The notes under the pieces: generated by a model
The model's input: only the letters and a program-made list of their open reading frames with translations
What the model was told of the DNA's origin: nothing
Database searches by the model: none
Program-made: the position numbers and the translations under genes
Shown here: positions 35,261-47,952 of the stretch, one piece after another
Layout of the letters: each line of letters starts with the position of its first letter
How positions within the stretch are numbered: the first letter of the stretch is position 1
Assembly (NCBI GenBank): GCA_902702965.1
Contig: CACRXP010000187.1
Location: 888,389-952,388 of the forward strand
Source: Spirometra erinaceieuropaei
Lineage: Eukaryota > Platyhelminthes > Cestoda > Diphyllobothriidea > Diphyllobothriidae
Length of the DNA stretch: 64,000 nt
Reading direction: 5' to 3'

Positions 35261-38200
35261 TGAGGTTACGGGTTAAGGTTAGATTTAGTGTGTTGGTGTT
35301 AAACACTCTATCACCACCGGTCTCGTATGACATGCGGCTGGCGCTTTTCTAATTCAGGTGCGGCTGCGAAGTATGATCCGGCCTCGCAGCCGAGGCGAAA
35401 TCTAAAAAAAGTAGAAAATAACTGAGGCCAGCGTCAGGGTTGCGCGTGTATAGACAATCCATTTTTAGTTCAAAATTAATGATGGATTATCGCCAAAAAT
35501 ATTCAAATTTCAAAATATTATTTTTTGCAACTTAAATACGAAAATAAATCGGATTATAAGTGCCGTTTTTAAAGGGCATCTTAAAATGGTTTACTGATAA
35601 TTGTGCGCAGTTCACGGCATGTGGGCGGATACCAAATAAGCCATTTGATTAACTGTGCTACCGAACGCAATTGTTCTACGGCTTGGCCTAAATCGCTGAA
35701 AGTGTCTGTACAGAATTCTTTTTCAGATAACGCTCGACTAATTGGTTTTGCAATTCCCTCGTGTTCATTCGTCCTTTATCACCGATGTTGTTGTCATTTG
35801 CACAAAGGTATTTAAATATACAAAGACTGCATGCACGTTGTTTGAGAATTGGTCCAATAAATGTCCGACTATTGCCCTCGTTAGCTCCTTATTGACACAT
35901 TGCTTGTATATCGCATGACACTTATGCTCAAATCTGCCAGTATTTTCTCTTTAACTTCGTTCACGATTATCGTATTTACATTGCATCCTGGATATCACCC
36001 TAAAAACGGTGTGGAACATATGTTTCAAGTGGACGGCCTATAAGATATCGAGATCCGGTCCTCTGGTCGTCTAGTTGGGCGCGATGTAATTGTCATCCAC
36101 GGTGGAGCGTTGTTATCGTGTGCATTCATTTGTCGTACTTCGTGTTTAATAATTGTGAACTGTTTTATGCACGCCTCCGGCTTTCACGGCTCCATTTTTC
36201 GAAATAGGCTACGCAACTTTGGGCCTTCATTCGGTTCCGCCCGACATCCTTTAGAAAATGTTATGATATAGTTATTTAGTTAATTTCATATTTTGCAGTT
36301 AATTAGTGCAAATGATTGGGCTTTAACGGGTGCAGTCTCTCGGCAAGATATACTGTTTTGATTACAATTTTTATCAAGACTAAGACCTAGGAATTCACTA
36401 CCCGCAGATAAGCCCGCTGAGGAATGAAGCTGTGGTCACTTGAGTGGTCTATGCCTGGAGATTTCGCTAATGTACAAGGATTCCGATCAACGAAATGCGG
36501 TAAGTAGCCGATTTACAGCTCCTTTGCAGTCTCAATATGAATGCTGTTCCAACTGACCTTGCATGTCATACGGATGGTTAATGAAGGCCTACGGCGGCGG
36601 CGAAAGAAAACCTGTCATCAGCAGCAGCATTAAATGAAGCTCCCATTTTGCAAACTCCAGGGGATGCAGTTTGCGGCCTCCATGCGTATTCCCCCTCTCA
36701 GGACGATGCATTTACTAAGCTCTAGGCAGACAATTAGATGATATGTGAAAACGGCAGGCGATCGGTGTATGTGACCGGGAGGGCTGATGAACATACAAAA
36801 AGTCACGTTAGACGATGAGCCGTTTGAACACACAGAACTCTTCTGAGCCCTAAGGTTGCAGAAGCAGGCTCTACTTTGCCTCCGCTAGAATAATTGCAGA
36901 TTTTCAAACCCAACACCTTTAATCTGGAATGTAGGCTATTTCCAGCGGGTCTGACAATGGATGCTTGTAAGTGCACCACAAAATAAAGTTGAACTTTCTG
37001 AATACACGATAGAATTTTATTTAAATAATGGTACATTTTATGAACTACGTGCGATAACTCATGAGCGATAATTAGTTCAAAGGCCTGCTTCTTCCAGTGG
37101 TAGTCGAGATACACCTATTTGATTGCATTAAAGACAAACGAAGCAATTGAGTTTACAGATGTTCTATCGAGGTTAATTATGTTTCGCGGCATCTATCAGC
37201 TAACCGAAGGTATCTTACTGATAGTTCCAGACACTGCCTGAATGGTAGAAATCGGTGATTCCTCAAAACTCGCTGGCACTCTTCTTTCCCCGCGAATTAT
37301 AAATAATCAAATACTGCGTTCACCTGGTTACAAAAAGCTCACAAAATGATTTATACAATGACAAGAACCTTGCTGTCATCTTAACGTCGTCAAAATACGG
37401 ACAGATTCAGTATGAGGGCAGTCCCTACTGACATCCGTATCAGGAGAAAGAAGACTGCAAGTGCGGACAACGATTTAAAAGGAGCTTAAAAACGCGGCAA
37501 AGTACTAACTAGACTTAAACGGATGTGAACTGCCTGTATCTATATTTTAGGCCACACACAATCATAATTCCACACAGTTTTCAGTTTGAATGCTTGCCGG
37601 GATAGAAAGCCCTATGCAAAATAAATAACACGATGAAGTGCGAATTGAAAGCATTTGGCGTTTTCGGTCTTAGACGATAAGATATCCGCATCCCGCCTAC
37701 TTGTAAGTTTGCAATTCGAATGTGCTCGACTCTGATTCAATGGCAGGGATAGAAGACGTCCTGTCAGTCCAAAGAACTTTGCAAACAATACTGTGTGCTG
37801 ACAGACATGACTGAAGTTGTCTGAGAAGCAGGATAACAAAATGATTGTTTAGCGCTTTTGGCAGTTTTCATGCTGAAAGTAAAATGAATTGTCATTAACA
37901 TTCGGAATCGTGTCAGTCATTTTCATACCTTATTGATTGTGTAGATCCCACATTTGTTCGCAGCACCCTGCACCGACTACAATGCTGCATGTGCGCAAGA
38001 CGTCTAGCCATTGGATGTCCTATCGTTTGCTATTTAGTAAATTCAGAGTGATGATAGTAGATGTACGGACATCAACACGGATTCACATATTTAAGTGACT
38101 GCAAATCAGCGCCAACACATGCATGCATAATGTATGAGAGGAGGCTTTGCCACCTTTAGACACTGCGTCCAATTTGAATGGCAGTCTCTGATAGCCGAAT

Positions 38201-38345
38201 TTGTCAGCCGAAGACGAATGGGAGAGGGAGAGTAGGAGCGAGGCAATCGAGCTCGGATCGAGTGCGTACTTCAAAACGGTCAATCCGATCTCATATGCAC
38301 GTACCGGTAGCTGCTCTATGCCAATCACTGTAGGCTTCAAATGGT
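35260..38345. other. About 3 kb with no gene recognised
   Basis: Open frames of up to about 100 codons on - (36803-37114, 38083-38340) show no known motif. Part of 37240-37400 loosely resembles 28030-28500. A short TTAGGGTTTGAGG-like patch lies at about 35250. Confidence 0.4.
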
Positions 38346-38349
38346 ATTA

Positions 38350-38643
38350 GGCAAAAAATGAGCCATAAAGTGCTTTGCCGACGAACACCTGGAATGTTTA
38401 GTATACTTTGCGAAGGCCAAAGGGCACATGCGGTTTCTGAAGAAGGCCAAAGGGAGTAGGTGGTACCGCTTCAAAACATTGGCCGGGACGGTGACGATCT
38501 GATGGAAGGCACAAAATAGATCGATCCTCAAGAATGCAGATTTACCTGCAAAATCCTTAAAATTCGACAGTGTGATTGTTTAGGGTCCTGTAGTCACCGC
38601 TGGGATGCCAGTTAACAGTGGCTGCCTTGGTAACCGTATGGAG
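38350..38643 (-). mobile_element. Ty3/Gypsy reverse transcriptase fragment, copy 2
   Basis: Read on -, one frame runs HTVTKAATVNWHPSGDYRTL, then NNHTVEF, then LCLPSDRHRPGQCFE, PPTPFGLLQKPHVPFGLRKV and TFQVFVGKAL. These align with the Gypsy core GDYRxLNxxT, HQIPxxxxD, TPFGLFEFxxMPFGL and TFQRFxDxxL. Three or more stops interrupt the frame. Non-coding similarity to copy 1 continues to about 38930. There is no LTR, gag or integrase nearby. Confidence 0.75.
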
Positions 38644-39059
38644 AGGTGAGGTCGATGAAACTACATATTTAGGGATGGTGATCATTTAAAGCATGTGCTG
38701 AAAGTAATTCCGTTCACTTCAGTTTTATTTGAGGGAAACATCGGTCTTGAACCTTTGAGCTCCCTCGTTGTTACTAGGAAGCGAATTACATCAGAAATAT
38801 GAAAATTGAAACATCAGACAGCTGCAGATTTTCTTCAGATTGGCAAAGTTTTCGAGACCAGACAGATAAACGAATTATTCCAGGAGTTAAAACAATTAAC
38901 GTTGCTAAATTTGCTGTACATTAGTCTGTCTATGGATAGTTTGTGCTTTCTCAGTTTCTGATGGAGACGAATTAAATGCCAACACACATTCAACAGACAT
39001 GGTATAATAAAAAACTAACGTTACTGAAATACAGGCAGTAAATATATAAAATTAATGAA

Positions 39060-39770
39060 CTGTTCGAACGGAATGCTATACGATGTCGGTCAGGTGACAT
39101 TGTGGCGTTTGATGGTACATTCGTCCAACTTGCGTTTAGAAGCCTCGACGGAGGTGGACATGACGACATTTGCAGCAAGAGCATTACAAGCCTCGATCAC
39201 TCTGTTTGGAAAGAAGAACTTCCGAATTTCCAGTTTGGCGACAGTCACACGTAGTTTAAGTGGATGACCTCGGAGGTTCGTTGTGGTCACTAACTCAAAG
39301 AAATCAGCAGGTACGAGGCAGCAGTCCTGGCCGCGCACTATAAGGAATGTTTGCATAAGGTCAACTCTTTGTTGTTTTTAACTCAGTGGAAAAAGGCGGA
39401 GATTGGACAATCGTGTTTCATAGGGTAGTGAACCCTGTCCATTTACGAGTTTGGTTGCCCGCCTTTGGACTTTCTCAAGGATGCTGAGATCATTAGAGGT
39501 CCAGGGTTTGCTTTCCTAAATAGCGAACGCCAGTTATGTCCCTACAAACATCCGAAGGACTTTTACGAACCAGTCATGCGACTCGCAAAACATTGCACAC
39601 TTGGAGCTGCGGAGCGATGGTATTAGAGAAGCCGTTACCAACACACCCAAGTCTTTCTGGGCGTCTACCTCCTGCAGTGGTTGGCCATTTAGGTAGTCAA
39701 CCCTCCGACCAAGAGATCGACTCCTGCCGACTCGCAAAACATTGCACTTAGTCGCATTAAACGGCAAAAG
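39060..39770 (-). mobile_element. LINE reverse transcriptase C-terminal fragment
   Basis: On - the element reads PFNATKCNVLRVGRSRSL, VDYLNGQPLQEVDAQKDLGV, then decayed sequence and LVTTTNLRGHPLKLRV, FPNRVIEACNALAANVVMS and FKRKLDECTIK. This is the order seen at the end of many animal non-LTR reverse transcriptases. Stops and a frame break occur between about 39360 and 39530. The copy at 50850-51634 is the same family in the other orientation. Confidence 0.8.
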
Positions 39771-40191
39771 CCAGTCCTGTTACAATTTTTCGAGTCTATG
39801 GCCGCTCACCCTCGCATTTCAACATTCAGTAAGCCACGGGCCCAGCGGCTGGAAGACGTGTCCTATTCTACTCCTTCGCACCCTTTCTCCGCCTCCTTCT
39901 CCTCGTCCGCCCCTTTCATTCTCTATTATGTTGTGTTATCCCACGACCAAAAATCCTACGGCAAGACCGGTATGTAATCATGTAGGTGTCCCAGGCCAAT
40001 GTGCGTTCTCTCACTAAAACCTCTGCCTCATAGCGAACAGCGATAAAGCTAACCTGCCTTCTCTCACGAGGTGGAGGGACTGTAAAAGGTGCCCTGAACA
40101 AATGCTAGGTTTATGATATCTGCACGAAGGCTGTGGCTCGTAAACCGCTTAACTGGTGGTCGAAACCAAAACAAAAGACAGAGAACTCTCT

Positions 40192-40255
40192 TTCTTCTTC
40201 TTCTTCTTCTTCTTCTTCTTCTTCTTCTTCTTCGTCTTCTTCTTCTTCCTCTCCG
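40192..40255 (+). repeat. TTC/TCT microsatellite
   Basis: About 60 bp of CTT units with two interruptions, directly before the LINE endonuclease remnant. It yields false poly-Ser and poly-Arg frames. Confidence 0.95.
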
Positions 40256-40274
40256 CCACCCTACCCCATAGGCT

Positions 40275-41640
40275 GCTACAGTGAGTCCGCTCATTCTGGC
40301 GGCCTGGAATGTCTTTTTTCTTCCGAATAATCCCAGGAGAAACCGCTACGGCGCTAGTAGCTAGGGAAGTGGATCGCTACAAGGTGGACATCTTTGCAAT
40401 CGGCGAGACCCGTTTATCCGAACAAGGTTTACTAGAGTTCAGTGCCGGCTACACATATGCATACATAGTCCTCCCCCTGTAAAAACCCTATTGCCATCTT
40501 TCCCGTAAGACAGGCATCTTTGACTGGCGCCGTTTATTTGGGGGTCTTCATCCGATCGTTGCCAGACCTTTTTCTGGAGTGATTGACACAAGTAAAAACG
40601 ACGAGCTGCAGGCGTCGCCTTTGCCATTCGGAATAATATCTTGGGGAGGAGGACTGTCCTGTCTGCCACGGGACATAAACGATTACGTTATGAGCCTCCG
40701 TCTGCCTCCCCGGGGAGTTAAATTCGCCACCATTATCAACGTCTACGCTCCTTGATGAACAGCCTTGACGCCGCAAGGGACAACTTCTACGATAACCTGC
40801 ACACCCTCCAGGTATCTGTGTGCCGAATAGCATCAACGATCTCCTGATAAGCCTTCACCTCCTGCTCTGTGGAGGCAAACTCGCCAGCATCATCAGCGCC
40901 TACGGTCTGCCGATGACCAGTCTCGACGCTGCAAGGGACACATTCTACGAGGGCCTGCACACACTCCTGGCGACCGTGTTGTAGGCGGAAAAATTTATTG
41001 TTCTTGGTGACTTCAACGCCTGCGTCAGCAGATACTCTGGTGTCTGGAAAGAAGTACTGGGTGCCGCTCCTGCTTCGAACCTGCGCAGAACACAGACTCA
41101 TCCTGAAAAACGTCTTCCTCTGCCCGGCAATGCGAAAAAAGGCCACCTGGATGTATCCTCGGTCGCGTCAGTGGCACCTGCTGGACTATGTCCTTGTCCG
41201 GAGGCGAGATCAGCCTGAGGTGCTGGTGACAAAGGCGATTCCGTGTGCACACGAGTGGACCGATCATCACCTCATCCTCTCCAACATGAGGATTCGCCTA
41301 CTGCCACGCAGGAGACCTCAGCGTAAGCGACTTCCGAGTAAACTGAATACTGTGTTATTGTTCTTGCCTACTCACTTTCTCACCAACAAGCATCAACCCC
41401 TCCAGTGATGTGGACTCCAACTATAATAGTCCTCATCGCGGCCGACCCTCCACCTCACAAACCGGCCTGGTCGGTTATTTGCCCCTCCGTCGCGGAAAGG
41501 CTGACAAACCTGTGCCTGGAGTACCAACCTACACAGGACGCATCCGCTTCAGTTGCCCTCACTGCACCTGCATATTGCCTCACTGCATGGGTCTATTCGG
41601 CCACATGCGCTAAAGTAACCGCAGTCTTGATGCTCCTAGC
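40275..41640 (+). mobile_element. LINE, endonuclease domain joined to zinc finger end
   Basis: The start reads SPLILAAWNV, then DIFAIGETRLSEQG, then [23 protein letters not shown] and [20 protein letters not shown], followed by [15 protein letters not shown]. This is the endonuclease/exonuclease/phosphatase-type domain of a LINE. Several stops and frame changes are present. From about 41405 it jumps to the zinc finger tail (RIRFSCPHCTCILPHCMG, LFGHMR), so the reverse transcriptase has been deleted. Confidence 0.8.
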
Positions 41641-42199
41641 ACCTTCTGCACATCCACCATGCCTAGCTTAACCTGTAGCAGCCGCTCCGGTCCCCCTTTT
41701 CTCCGACTCCGTTTTGTCGGTCGATGGCCATGACAGCCGTTGACAGACCGTTGACACACGACCGCCCCCGCCGGCTAGAAATGTCCAACTGCAGTGGCTC
41801 CTGGCTGCCCTCGCAAATTATTACCACCTCGCGCGCCTCGGACGACCTGGCTTTATACCCGTAAGCTCCTGTGATTATGCGTTCCCACTAATCCGACCAA
41901 TCTCATGACCAGTACTCAGTCAGCCACCCCCACCTGCTGACACAGACTTTACCCCCACGCGTAAACTACACAAAGCTACTGACGCTCTCTGTGAGCGGAC
42001 GCTTATCTCTGTTGCAAGCAAACAGGCAACTTACGGCAATCTGCCCTGTGTACAGAAGAAACTAGTCCTCGCATCTCCCTGACTTCTGACATTAGACGAA
42101 ACGAAATTATTGTGCGTGGTTTAAGTTGATCTCACATCTTTGACCGCCACAAACTCACACCCGGCTGTCCAGCGCGACCACCACCATAAGCAGCTCCAC

Positions 42200-42640
42200 C
42201 ACGGCCAGCAACACTGACATCGACGAATTTTTTCGTTCAAACTGTCCTCGTACATCCACCTCACACATCGGCCTGGTCGGCCAATTGCGAATCTGTCGCA
42301 CAGAAACTGGCGAACTTGTGCCTGGGCCACCCACATACACTAGCCGCATCCGCTTCAACTGAACTCACTGCACCCGCAAATTCACCGGCCGCAGAACCCT
42401 ATTAGGTCACATGCATATTCATGAAAACCTGCGGTAGACAACCGCAGACTAAACCACATCATCACATCTTACTCCACCTACAGCAGGCAACATCACCATC
42501 CGCACCAGCATCCAACTGCCACCTCCCACGCAAGTGGGCAGTGTGCGTCTCCGCTCCGTCGCCATGCTGCTTCTTTGCACGACCGAAGCCGCACCTGGGC
42601 GTGCCGCCAACGCCTGGCTCGGATCCCACACTGTGATGGG
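42200..42640 (+). mobile_element. LINE 3' end with C2H2 finger, + strand
   Basis: The frame reads SHIGLVGQLRICRTETGELV, then RIRFN, a stop, THCTRKFTGRRTLLGHMHIH ENLR. These are C2H2-type fingers as seen in the other copies, with one cysteine codon lost. The 3' UTR begins with CCACCTCCCACGCAAGTGGG-type sequence. Confidence 0.7.
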
Positions 42641-43740
42641 AGTGCCATAAAGGCAACATTAAAAAGGAACCATTGCAGCCTGACACTCAGACCGCCTCCG
42701 GTCAAGGAGGAGGTCCAAGGTACCCCGTCAGTTGGCAACATTCCAAGCCACGGCTTTTAGCGCACCGTGATAGCTTCAAGCGCGTCAGATTGTTTATAGT
42801 GAGGAGATAGTGCGCTGAGTCGTCGACCTCACTCTCCCTTCCCACTCCCACACCCCAGCCGCTGTCCGAGCCGGTCAGCAGACTGGAGTGGGGAATGGGC
42901 GCGGTGGCTGACATGGTCGACTGACCATGACTGCGCGTCCCACGGCACGACCTGGCCCCCCATACACACACAAACACCAGGATTTCACACAACGGGGGTT
43001 GAACGGCGTGTCTCTCACTTGCGTGAGAGTGTTGTGGAAGGTGCTGTTTCAGCCCGTTCCCAGCCCACCAGTCCGCCACTCCATACAACACACAAACACA
43101 ACGCAAAGAACTGCGTGAAGCGAGAGCGGGCGTCAATCAGCAACCTTCCTATCCACGACGTTGACGTGTTGGGATAGCCTCGGACTCAAGTCACCCGTGC
43201 AGCCGAAGCCGCATGGGGACCGAGTCGAGATGCGGACTTCCCACTTGCGTGGGAGTTGGCAGTTGGGTGCATGAGGCGTGTGAGTGTTGACTTCTGGTGC
43301 GGTGATGGTGGTGGTGGAGGAGGTAGGGGGTGAGTGAATGTGCGGTGTGGCCAGCGGTTGTCTACCGCAGGTCGTCGTGGATGCGCATGTGGCCGAATAG
43401 GCTCATGCGATGCCTGAAAGTGCGAGGACAGTGTGGGCAGTTGAGACGAGCTTGGTGGGTGTAGGTTGGTGCTTCACGCACTGGTTCGCCAGTCTCTGTG
43501 CGATGGATTCGCAAGTGACCGACCAGGCCGATGTGACTGAGGTGAATGTGCGTGGACAGTGCGGGCATGATAAGTCGGCGGTGTCAGTGTCAGATACAGA
43601 GGAGGCGGTGGTGGTGGTGGTGGTGGTGTCGCGGACGGATGGAACGAGAGTGGGGGTGTGCACGGTGGATGTGTTGGATGTAGTGGGTGTGCCGGGAGTG
43701 CGGTCAAGGCCGCTCTCGTGGATGCGCATGTGGCCGAAAC
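42640..43740 (-). mobile_element. LINE 3' end with two C2H2 fingers, - strand
   Basis: On -, two finger blocks are clear: LSCPHCPRTFTS in one frame, then LSHIGLVGHLRIHRTETGEP, LNCPHCPRTFRHRMSLFGHM and RIHDDLR in another, with one frame break between. Below about 43340 the 3' UTR runs to about 42650. That UTR (42700-43190) is the reverse complement of 49430-49925. Confidence 0.8.
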
Positions 43741-43930
43741 ATCATCATCCCCACCAGCATCCAACTGCCACCTCCCACACAAGTGGGCAGTGTACGTCTC
43801 GGCTCCGTCGCCATGCTGATCTTTGCTGCATGTGTGATACAAGTTTGAGCCTAATGCGGTGCGCCGATCGCCATGGCTTGGAAAGCTGCTGACTGACGTC
43901 CCAACTCAGTCGACGTAGTCTGCACACTTG
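43740..43930 (+). mobile_element. LINE 3' UTR scrap, + strand
   Basis: It begins ATCCAACTGCCACCTCCCAC and matches the 3' UTR of the 42200 and 49215 copies. It abuts the - strand finger copy head on. Confidence 0.6.
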
Positions 43931-43966
43931 TGCGTGTTTGTGTAAAGTGACAGATTGATGGGCTTA

Positions 43967-44310
43967 CAGTAAGTGGACTAAATCATGAAATCTCAACAGC
44001 AATTACGAAATACGTTTTCGTTTCGAAAAGATTAATGAAGTAGGGCCGTAAGACCAATTATCGTACGGCATAAATATATAATAATTCAGTTTTCCCAGGA
44101 CGCCGGTTTTCAAACAGACTTCTTTCGTATTGCATCTAAACACCAGCCTCCATAAAAAAGACTACATATGTAGCATATATTTCTTCAGTGATTTTTGATG
44201 CCCTTAAAGATTCAATTATATTTTATGGAAAACATGCATAAAAATATTCATCCTTTGCTCATTCAGTAGATAATTACGTCTTATTTCTTTCAATTTTATA
44301 TTCTTCCTGC
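43967..44310. mobile_element. Foldback MITE, left-arm fragment
   Basis: It starts TA|CAGTAAGTGG and follows the arm of copy 2 for about 340 bp (ATCATGAAAT, ATTCAATTATATTT, AAAACATGCATAAA, CATTCAGTAG). Near 44310 it is cut by an unrelated repeat that begins CTATGTCTTGACACCG. Confidence 0.7.
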
Positions 44311-44439
44311 CTATGTCTTGACACCGAGTTCAGGTGGGGAGTTCTCTACGGCATTTTTGCAAATGTGCGATCCCATCAAACCTCATAACATCACGGCACA
44401 TATAGTGGTCAGCAGCTCGAGTGTGTGGAGGGCCTAGAC

Positions 44440-45060
44440 CGTCCGTTTAGTGTTGCCCATCATTGACATTGCCCGCAATCGGGGGATGATGGCTGATGAT
44501 GGCTCTCCATGCGAAAAAAAACGCGGGCAGGGAAAGTTGGAGAGTATACACGAGAGACGCAATGCTCCGAGTCACGTAATGCAGCCACCAAAAATAGGCA
44601 AAATATGCGTCTGGGCATTTAAATAATAGCGATTTTGAAGGAAGGCGGCTTGTGCACGGATTAGTTTAAAGTGATAAGGGACTCGCACAATATCTATCCC
44701 ACACCCTATTCCTCTCACGGATGAGCCCGGTGTCAAGACACAGCCAAGGAGATCGGAGGCGTGAGAGGGTGTAGGTATAACCGCAACTAGACTTACCACC
44801 ATACCCTCGGCGGATTTTAACCACCAACGGGTCAGAAATGCGATGGTGACACAGGACACAGGGCAAACATGCACGTAGTCTGTACACCCAGCGGGAGCGC
44901 AAACGCATCTACCGGCAGAGAATCAGGTGTCAGAGAACAGTCGCCACACACCCGGTTGTGGGGGTTAAGGTTTGCTGAAGCGTGACATGAGACACGCACA
45001 CAGTCCTTTAAGCCCATGATTTCCCACGTGCAGAGGGATTCACAATCAAAGTGACGAGCG
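44440..45060 (+). repeat. Interspersed repeat, inverse of 62990-63280
   Basis: The stretch at about 44500-44690 is the reverse complement of about 63060-63250 (TTTAAATAAT, GATTTTGAAGGAAG and a GCATGCGTCTGG-like word). The CCGGTGTCAAGACACAG signature is at about 44725. No coding capacity. Confidence 0.55.
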
Positions 45061-45730
45061 CAGAGCTCTCAGCATGCATGGTGCGTGTTGCCAGGATCAA
45101 CGCGGATAGTGGTAGGGGGTGTGTCTAATAATCCATTGTCCACACACGAAAATTTGCGTCTCGTTGCCTGTCTTAAAATCCGACGATGGACTCGAATGCT
45201 TGAACTAGCACACGGCCATTCTTGGTGTCCGACCTATCCTCCGCAATTCGCAAAATTACTGACTGTACTAATTACGCAATCAAACAACCCGGATGTCTTT
45301 GCGTGTTTACATTAACCCCCAACTCATTCTTGTTGGCGGAAATCCACTGCGGATGTAATATTAAGGGAGACGGAGAAATTTGAAATTACAACCTAAAAAA
45401 CTAATTGGTGTAACTTGCGGCGGCATTTTGAATGGGGAGATGGGGAGAATTCGCATAGAATGTTCTGTTTTGTGTTCATCAGCAAGCCATAAAGTCGATC
45501 GATGTGAATTACACATAGCCGCCTCCAGTTCAATGCTCATGTTAAATGCTTTGCAGAGTTAGCCGGTGGGTGTGACTTCTCAAGCGCAGACTGGCAGGTA
45601 GTTAGAGGGTGATTGACGAAATTGCAAAGTAGAGTCGAGACGGAAGTCAGTGAGCGCAGTTGTCGGAATTTGTTTTTAAAGTGAAGCGCATGTGGTTATT
45701 GTCTGCAAAAAACGGGCTCCTTAAAGTCTG
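45060..45730. other. Upstream flank of pseudogene B
   Basis: Nothing coding is recognised. The last part leads into the CCAAT/TATA block of pseudogene B. Confidence 0.45.
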
Positions 45731-45803
45731 ATTGGTTAGAATTGTATGGATGACAAACAGCATTTGAAATGTGATGTGTTTCGCAATGCGTTTTGCGGTT
45801 CAG

Positions 45804-45810
45804 TATAAAT
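45804..45810 (+). promoter_or_regulatory. TATA box of GT31 pseudogene B
   Basis: TATAAAT lies 68 bp before the aligned ATG at 45878. An ATTGG (CCAAT) box at 45731-45735 sits 69 bp upstream, matching the arrangement in gene D. Confidence 0.5.
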
Positions 45811-45862
45811 CCTCGAATATAGGGCGTGAGGTTGAATTCTGAGATTCACAAAATCGAGTAGA

Positions 45863-46315
45863 ATGGGCTTCCTCACGATGGCTCGTTGCACGCTGTGTTA
45901 CCGTACGTGGATCCTTCTCCTGGTCTTAGGGGCGAACCTAAAGTTACTGAGCGATGCCTGCTTCGGGCAAGAATGGCTGCAAAGCGCTGTTGAAACAATG
46001 GAAGTTCGAGTTTCATCAGTAATATGCAATGTTCGCCGGATGGGTATCAATTAAAGGACACGGGACGGCACCTACGACCTGAGTCTCCGTTACTGTGTAG
46101 ATCCGCACCTCCCAGTGACCAGATACGACACATTTCCCCTTGATCTCATCAGAAAGACTGGGGGAGTTTGTAATATCAGCTTTGCGGAGTTGGCGCAAAT
46201 ATAAGATACTGACTGGAAAAGGCCAATTAATCCGGAGGTGTTCCTGTTGTATCCGCAGGGTTTTGCTCTGCGTGAGGTCATTGGGAATTACCGGAAGACT
46301 GTTCTGGTTCCAGAG
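45863..46315 (+). pseudogene. GT31 pseudogene B, exon 1
   Basis: This is a close copy of gene D exon 1. Counting from the ATG at 45878, which aligns with gene D's start, it is also exactly 438 bp and ends at GAG|GTAAGC. Two in-frame TAA stops (46052-46054 and 46202-46204) break it in the stem region, where gene D reads through. The rest of the frame is kept, including YDLSLRYC, RYDTFPLDLI, DTDWKRPINP and FLLYPQGFALREV. The membrane segment (WILLLVLGANLKLL) is still present. Decay by point mutation with the frame kept suggests recent loss. Confidence 0.85.
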
Positions 46316-47580
46316 GTAAGCGCAGATTCACTGTCAAATTAAAGTCTGTTTAATTGTCTATATGGAAATTAATAGTGATTGGATTTACGTTAAACCCTGG
46401 TCCCTGACACTCAAAGTGGTCAACATGGATGTCTTTAATTTTTATGTTTGGGTTCGTGTCCTTGTTTGATCTCTAGCACCATTAGACTCTCTGCCGCCGT
46501 GTTTATTCCCCAACTTCTCTCTACACTTCTGGCTTCATCATATTTGTCTGGTAGGGATCTTCTCTTTCTCTCCCTCCCCTTCTCGACCTGAAAAGCAGAG
46601 TGCATATCGATGTCCGCACGCAAGGCAAAGCTGAATGCAGGATACTTCTAAGGACAGAAGAATTAATTAAAAATTCAGAACAAGTTGCGCAAATCAGAAT
46701 CTGGATATGGAGGGCAAAAGGACTCTGATTGAGCCTCTGAACCTCGGGAATATTACGGGAGTACCTGAACACCACCAGTACCAGTCACGGGAATTTGAAT
46801 AAGGCGTCCACATGTAGACTGTTTAAATAATTCATTCTCCTACGCAGAACAGAGACCATGAGAGAAAATCGCATACGGAGCGTCTGCGCGTGACACCTCT
46901 CACGATTCCATCGACTTAGGTTCAATTAGCGATATGCGCTATGCACAGCACTCTGTCCCACAAATAACCCTGACGTCACAGCCGGCTGAAAAAGATTGTG
47001 CTTTTGCTTGCCAAGGTCTAACTGATTCCAGCTTATGCGCTATCGCTGTGCGGAATGGTATTGATGAATTTCGATTATTTGTGTGTCGAAGAAAATCGCA
47101 TTTGCGGTTGACAACGCAAAACAATGGAAGTGTTTACTTCCACAAGTTCAGTGCCCACATCTTAGTCAGCAGCTTACAAGCACCCAAAGAAAATATTATA
47201 GCGAACCGGAGGTGAGGAGATGGTCAAACGCAGATTACTCAATTCAGAATCGAGGTAAATACTTGAATACTAGGATCCATGCCAATTATATGCATATGTG
47301 CCAGGAAAGTAAACTGGTTAAGCTTCTGAATATAGGAAATGCATTTAGCGAGACGCAGCCCCTATATAACTGACATATATCTTGTGAATTAAGGGATTTT
47401 TCTTGTGATTTTAATGACACCGGGATCAGACAACTTACAAAGAGCATTCCCAGCCACCTCAGAGCGCTTCATTTTGTTTTAAATAACGCAAAACCACAGA
47501 ATTCTCTCGAAGCATACTTTATTCTGTCTCGTCGACTAAATTCTTCTTAATGCATCCAAAACCTTCTTGCACGCTTGCAG

Positions 47581-47952
47581 CCTCCAATCAACGGTCCCAG
47601 CATGCGGTTTCTCAAAGTGGGCACTTTGGTTTGTCCACCAGAGGGAGATGACGTCGCTGATCGCAAACACAACCACGACCTCGTCGTCCTTGTGAAATCA
47701 GCCATCTTCAACTTCGAGGACAGACAACACTTTCGCAGATTCTACGCCCACCTGAGAAGGGAGAGCAGCGTTAAACCACCCTATCGCATAGGAGTAGTGT
47801 TTGTGGTGGGTCTGCCAACAAGCGCAAGCAGCAATTCAACGAAAATTCATTCCAACAGGATGGTTTCCAAATCTTCCTGCCAGGTCGCGCCGGCAACTCA
47901 CTCGTTAACATTGAATACCGCCGCGCCCATATTCAAAGTCAGATTTACATGA
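47581..47952 (+). pseudogene. GT31 pseudogene B, exon 2 (truncated)
   Basis: It opens after GCTTGCAG in phase 0, at the same place as gene D exon 2. It matches gene D through NHDLVVLVKSAIFNFEDRQ and GVVFVVGLPTSASSNS. An insertion of about 11 bp near 47840 then shifts the frame; the homology continues in another frame (LPGRAGNSLVNI) up to about 47945. There the similarity stops abruptly. The DxD motif and the whole second half of the catalytic domain are gone, so the copy cannot be active. Confidence 0.85.

Noticed and set aside
40064..40330. Poly-Arg / poly-Ser open frames
   Set aside because: They come from the TTC microsatellite before the LINE endonuclease.
44485..44530. CTGATGA followed by GAAA, a possible second hammerhead
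   Set aside because: The bases between do not form a convincing stem II and the flanks do not pair.
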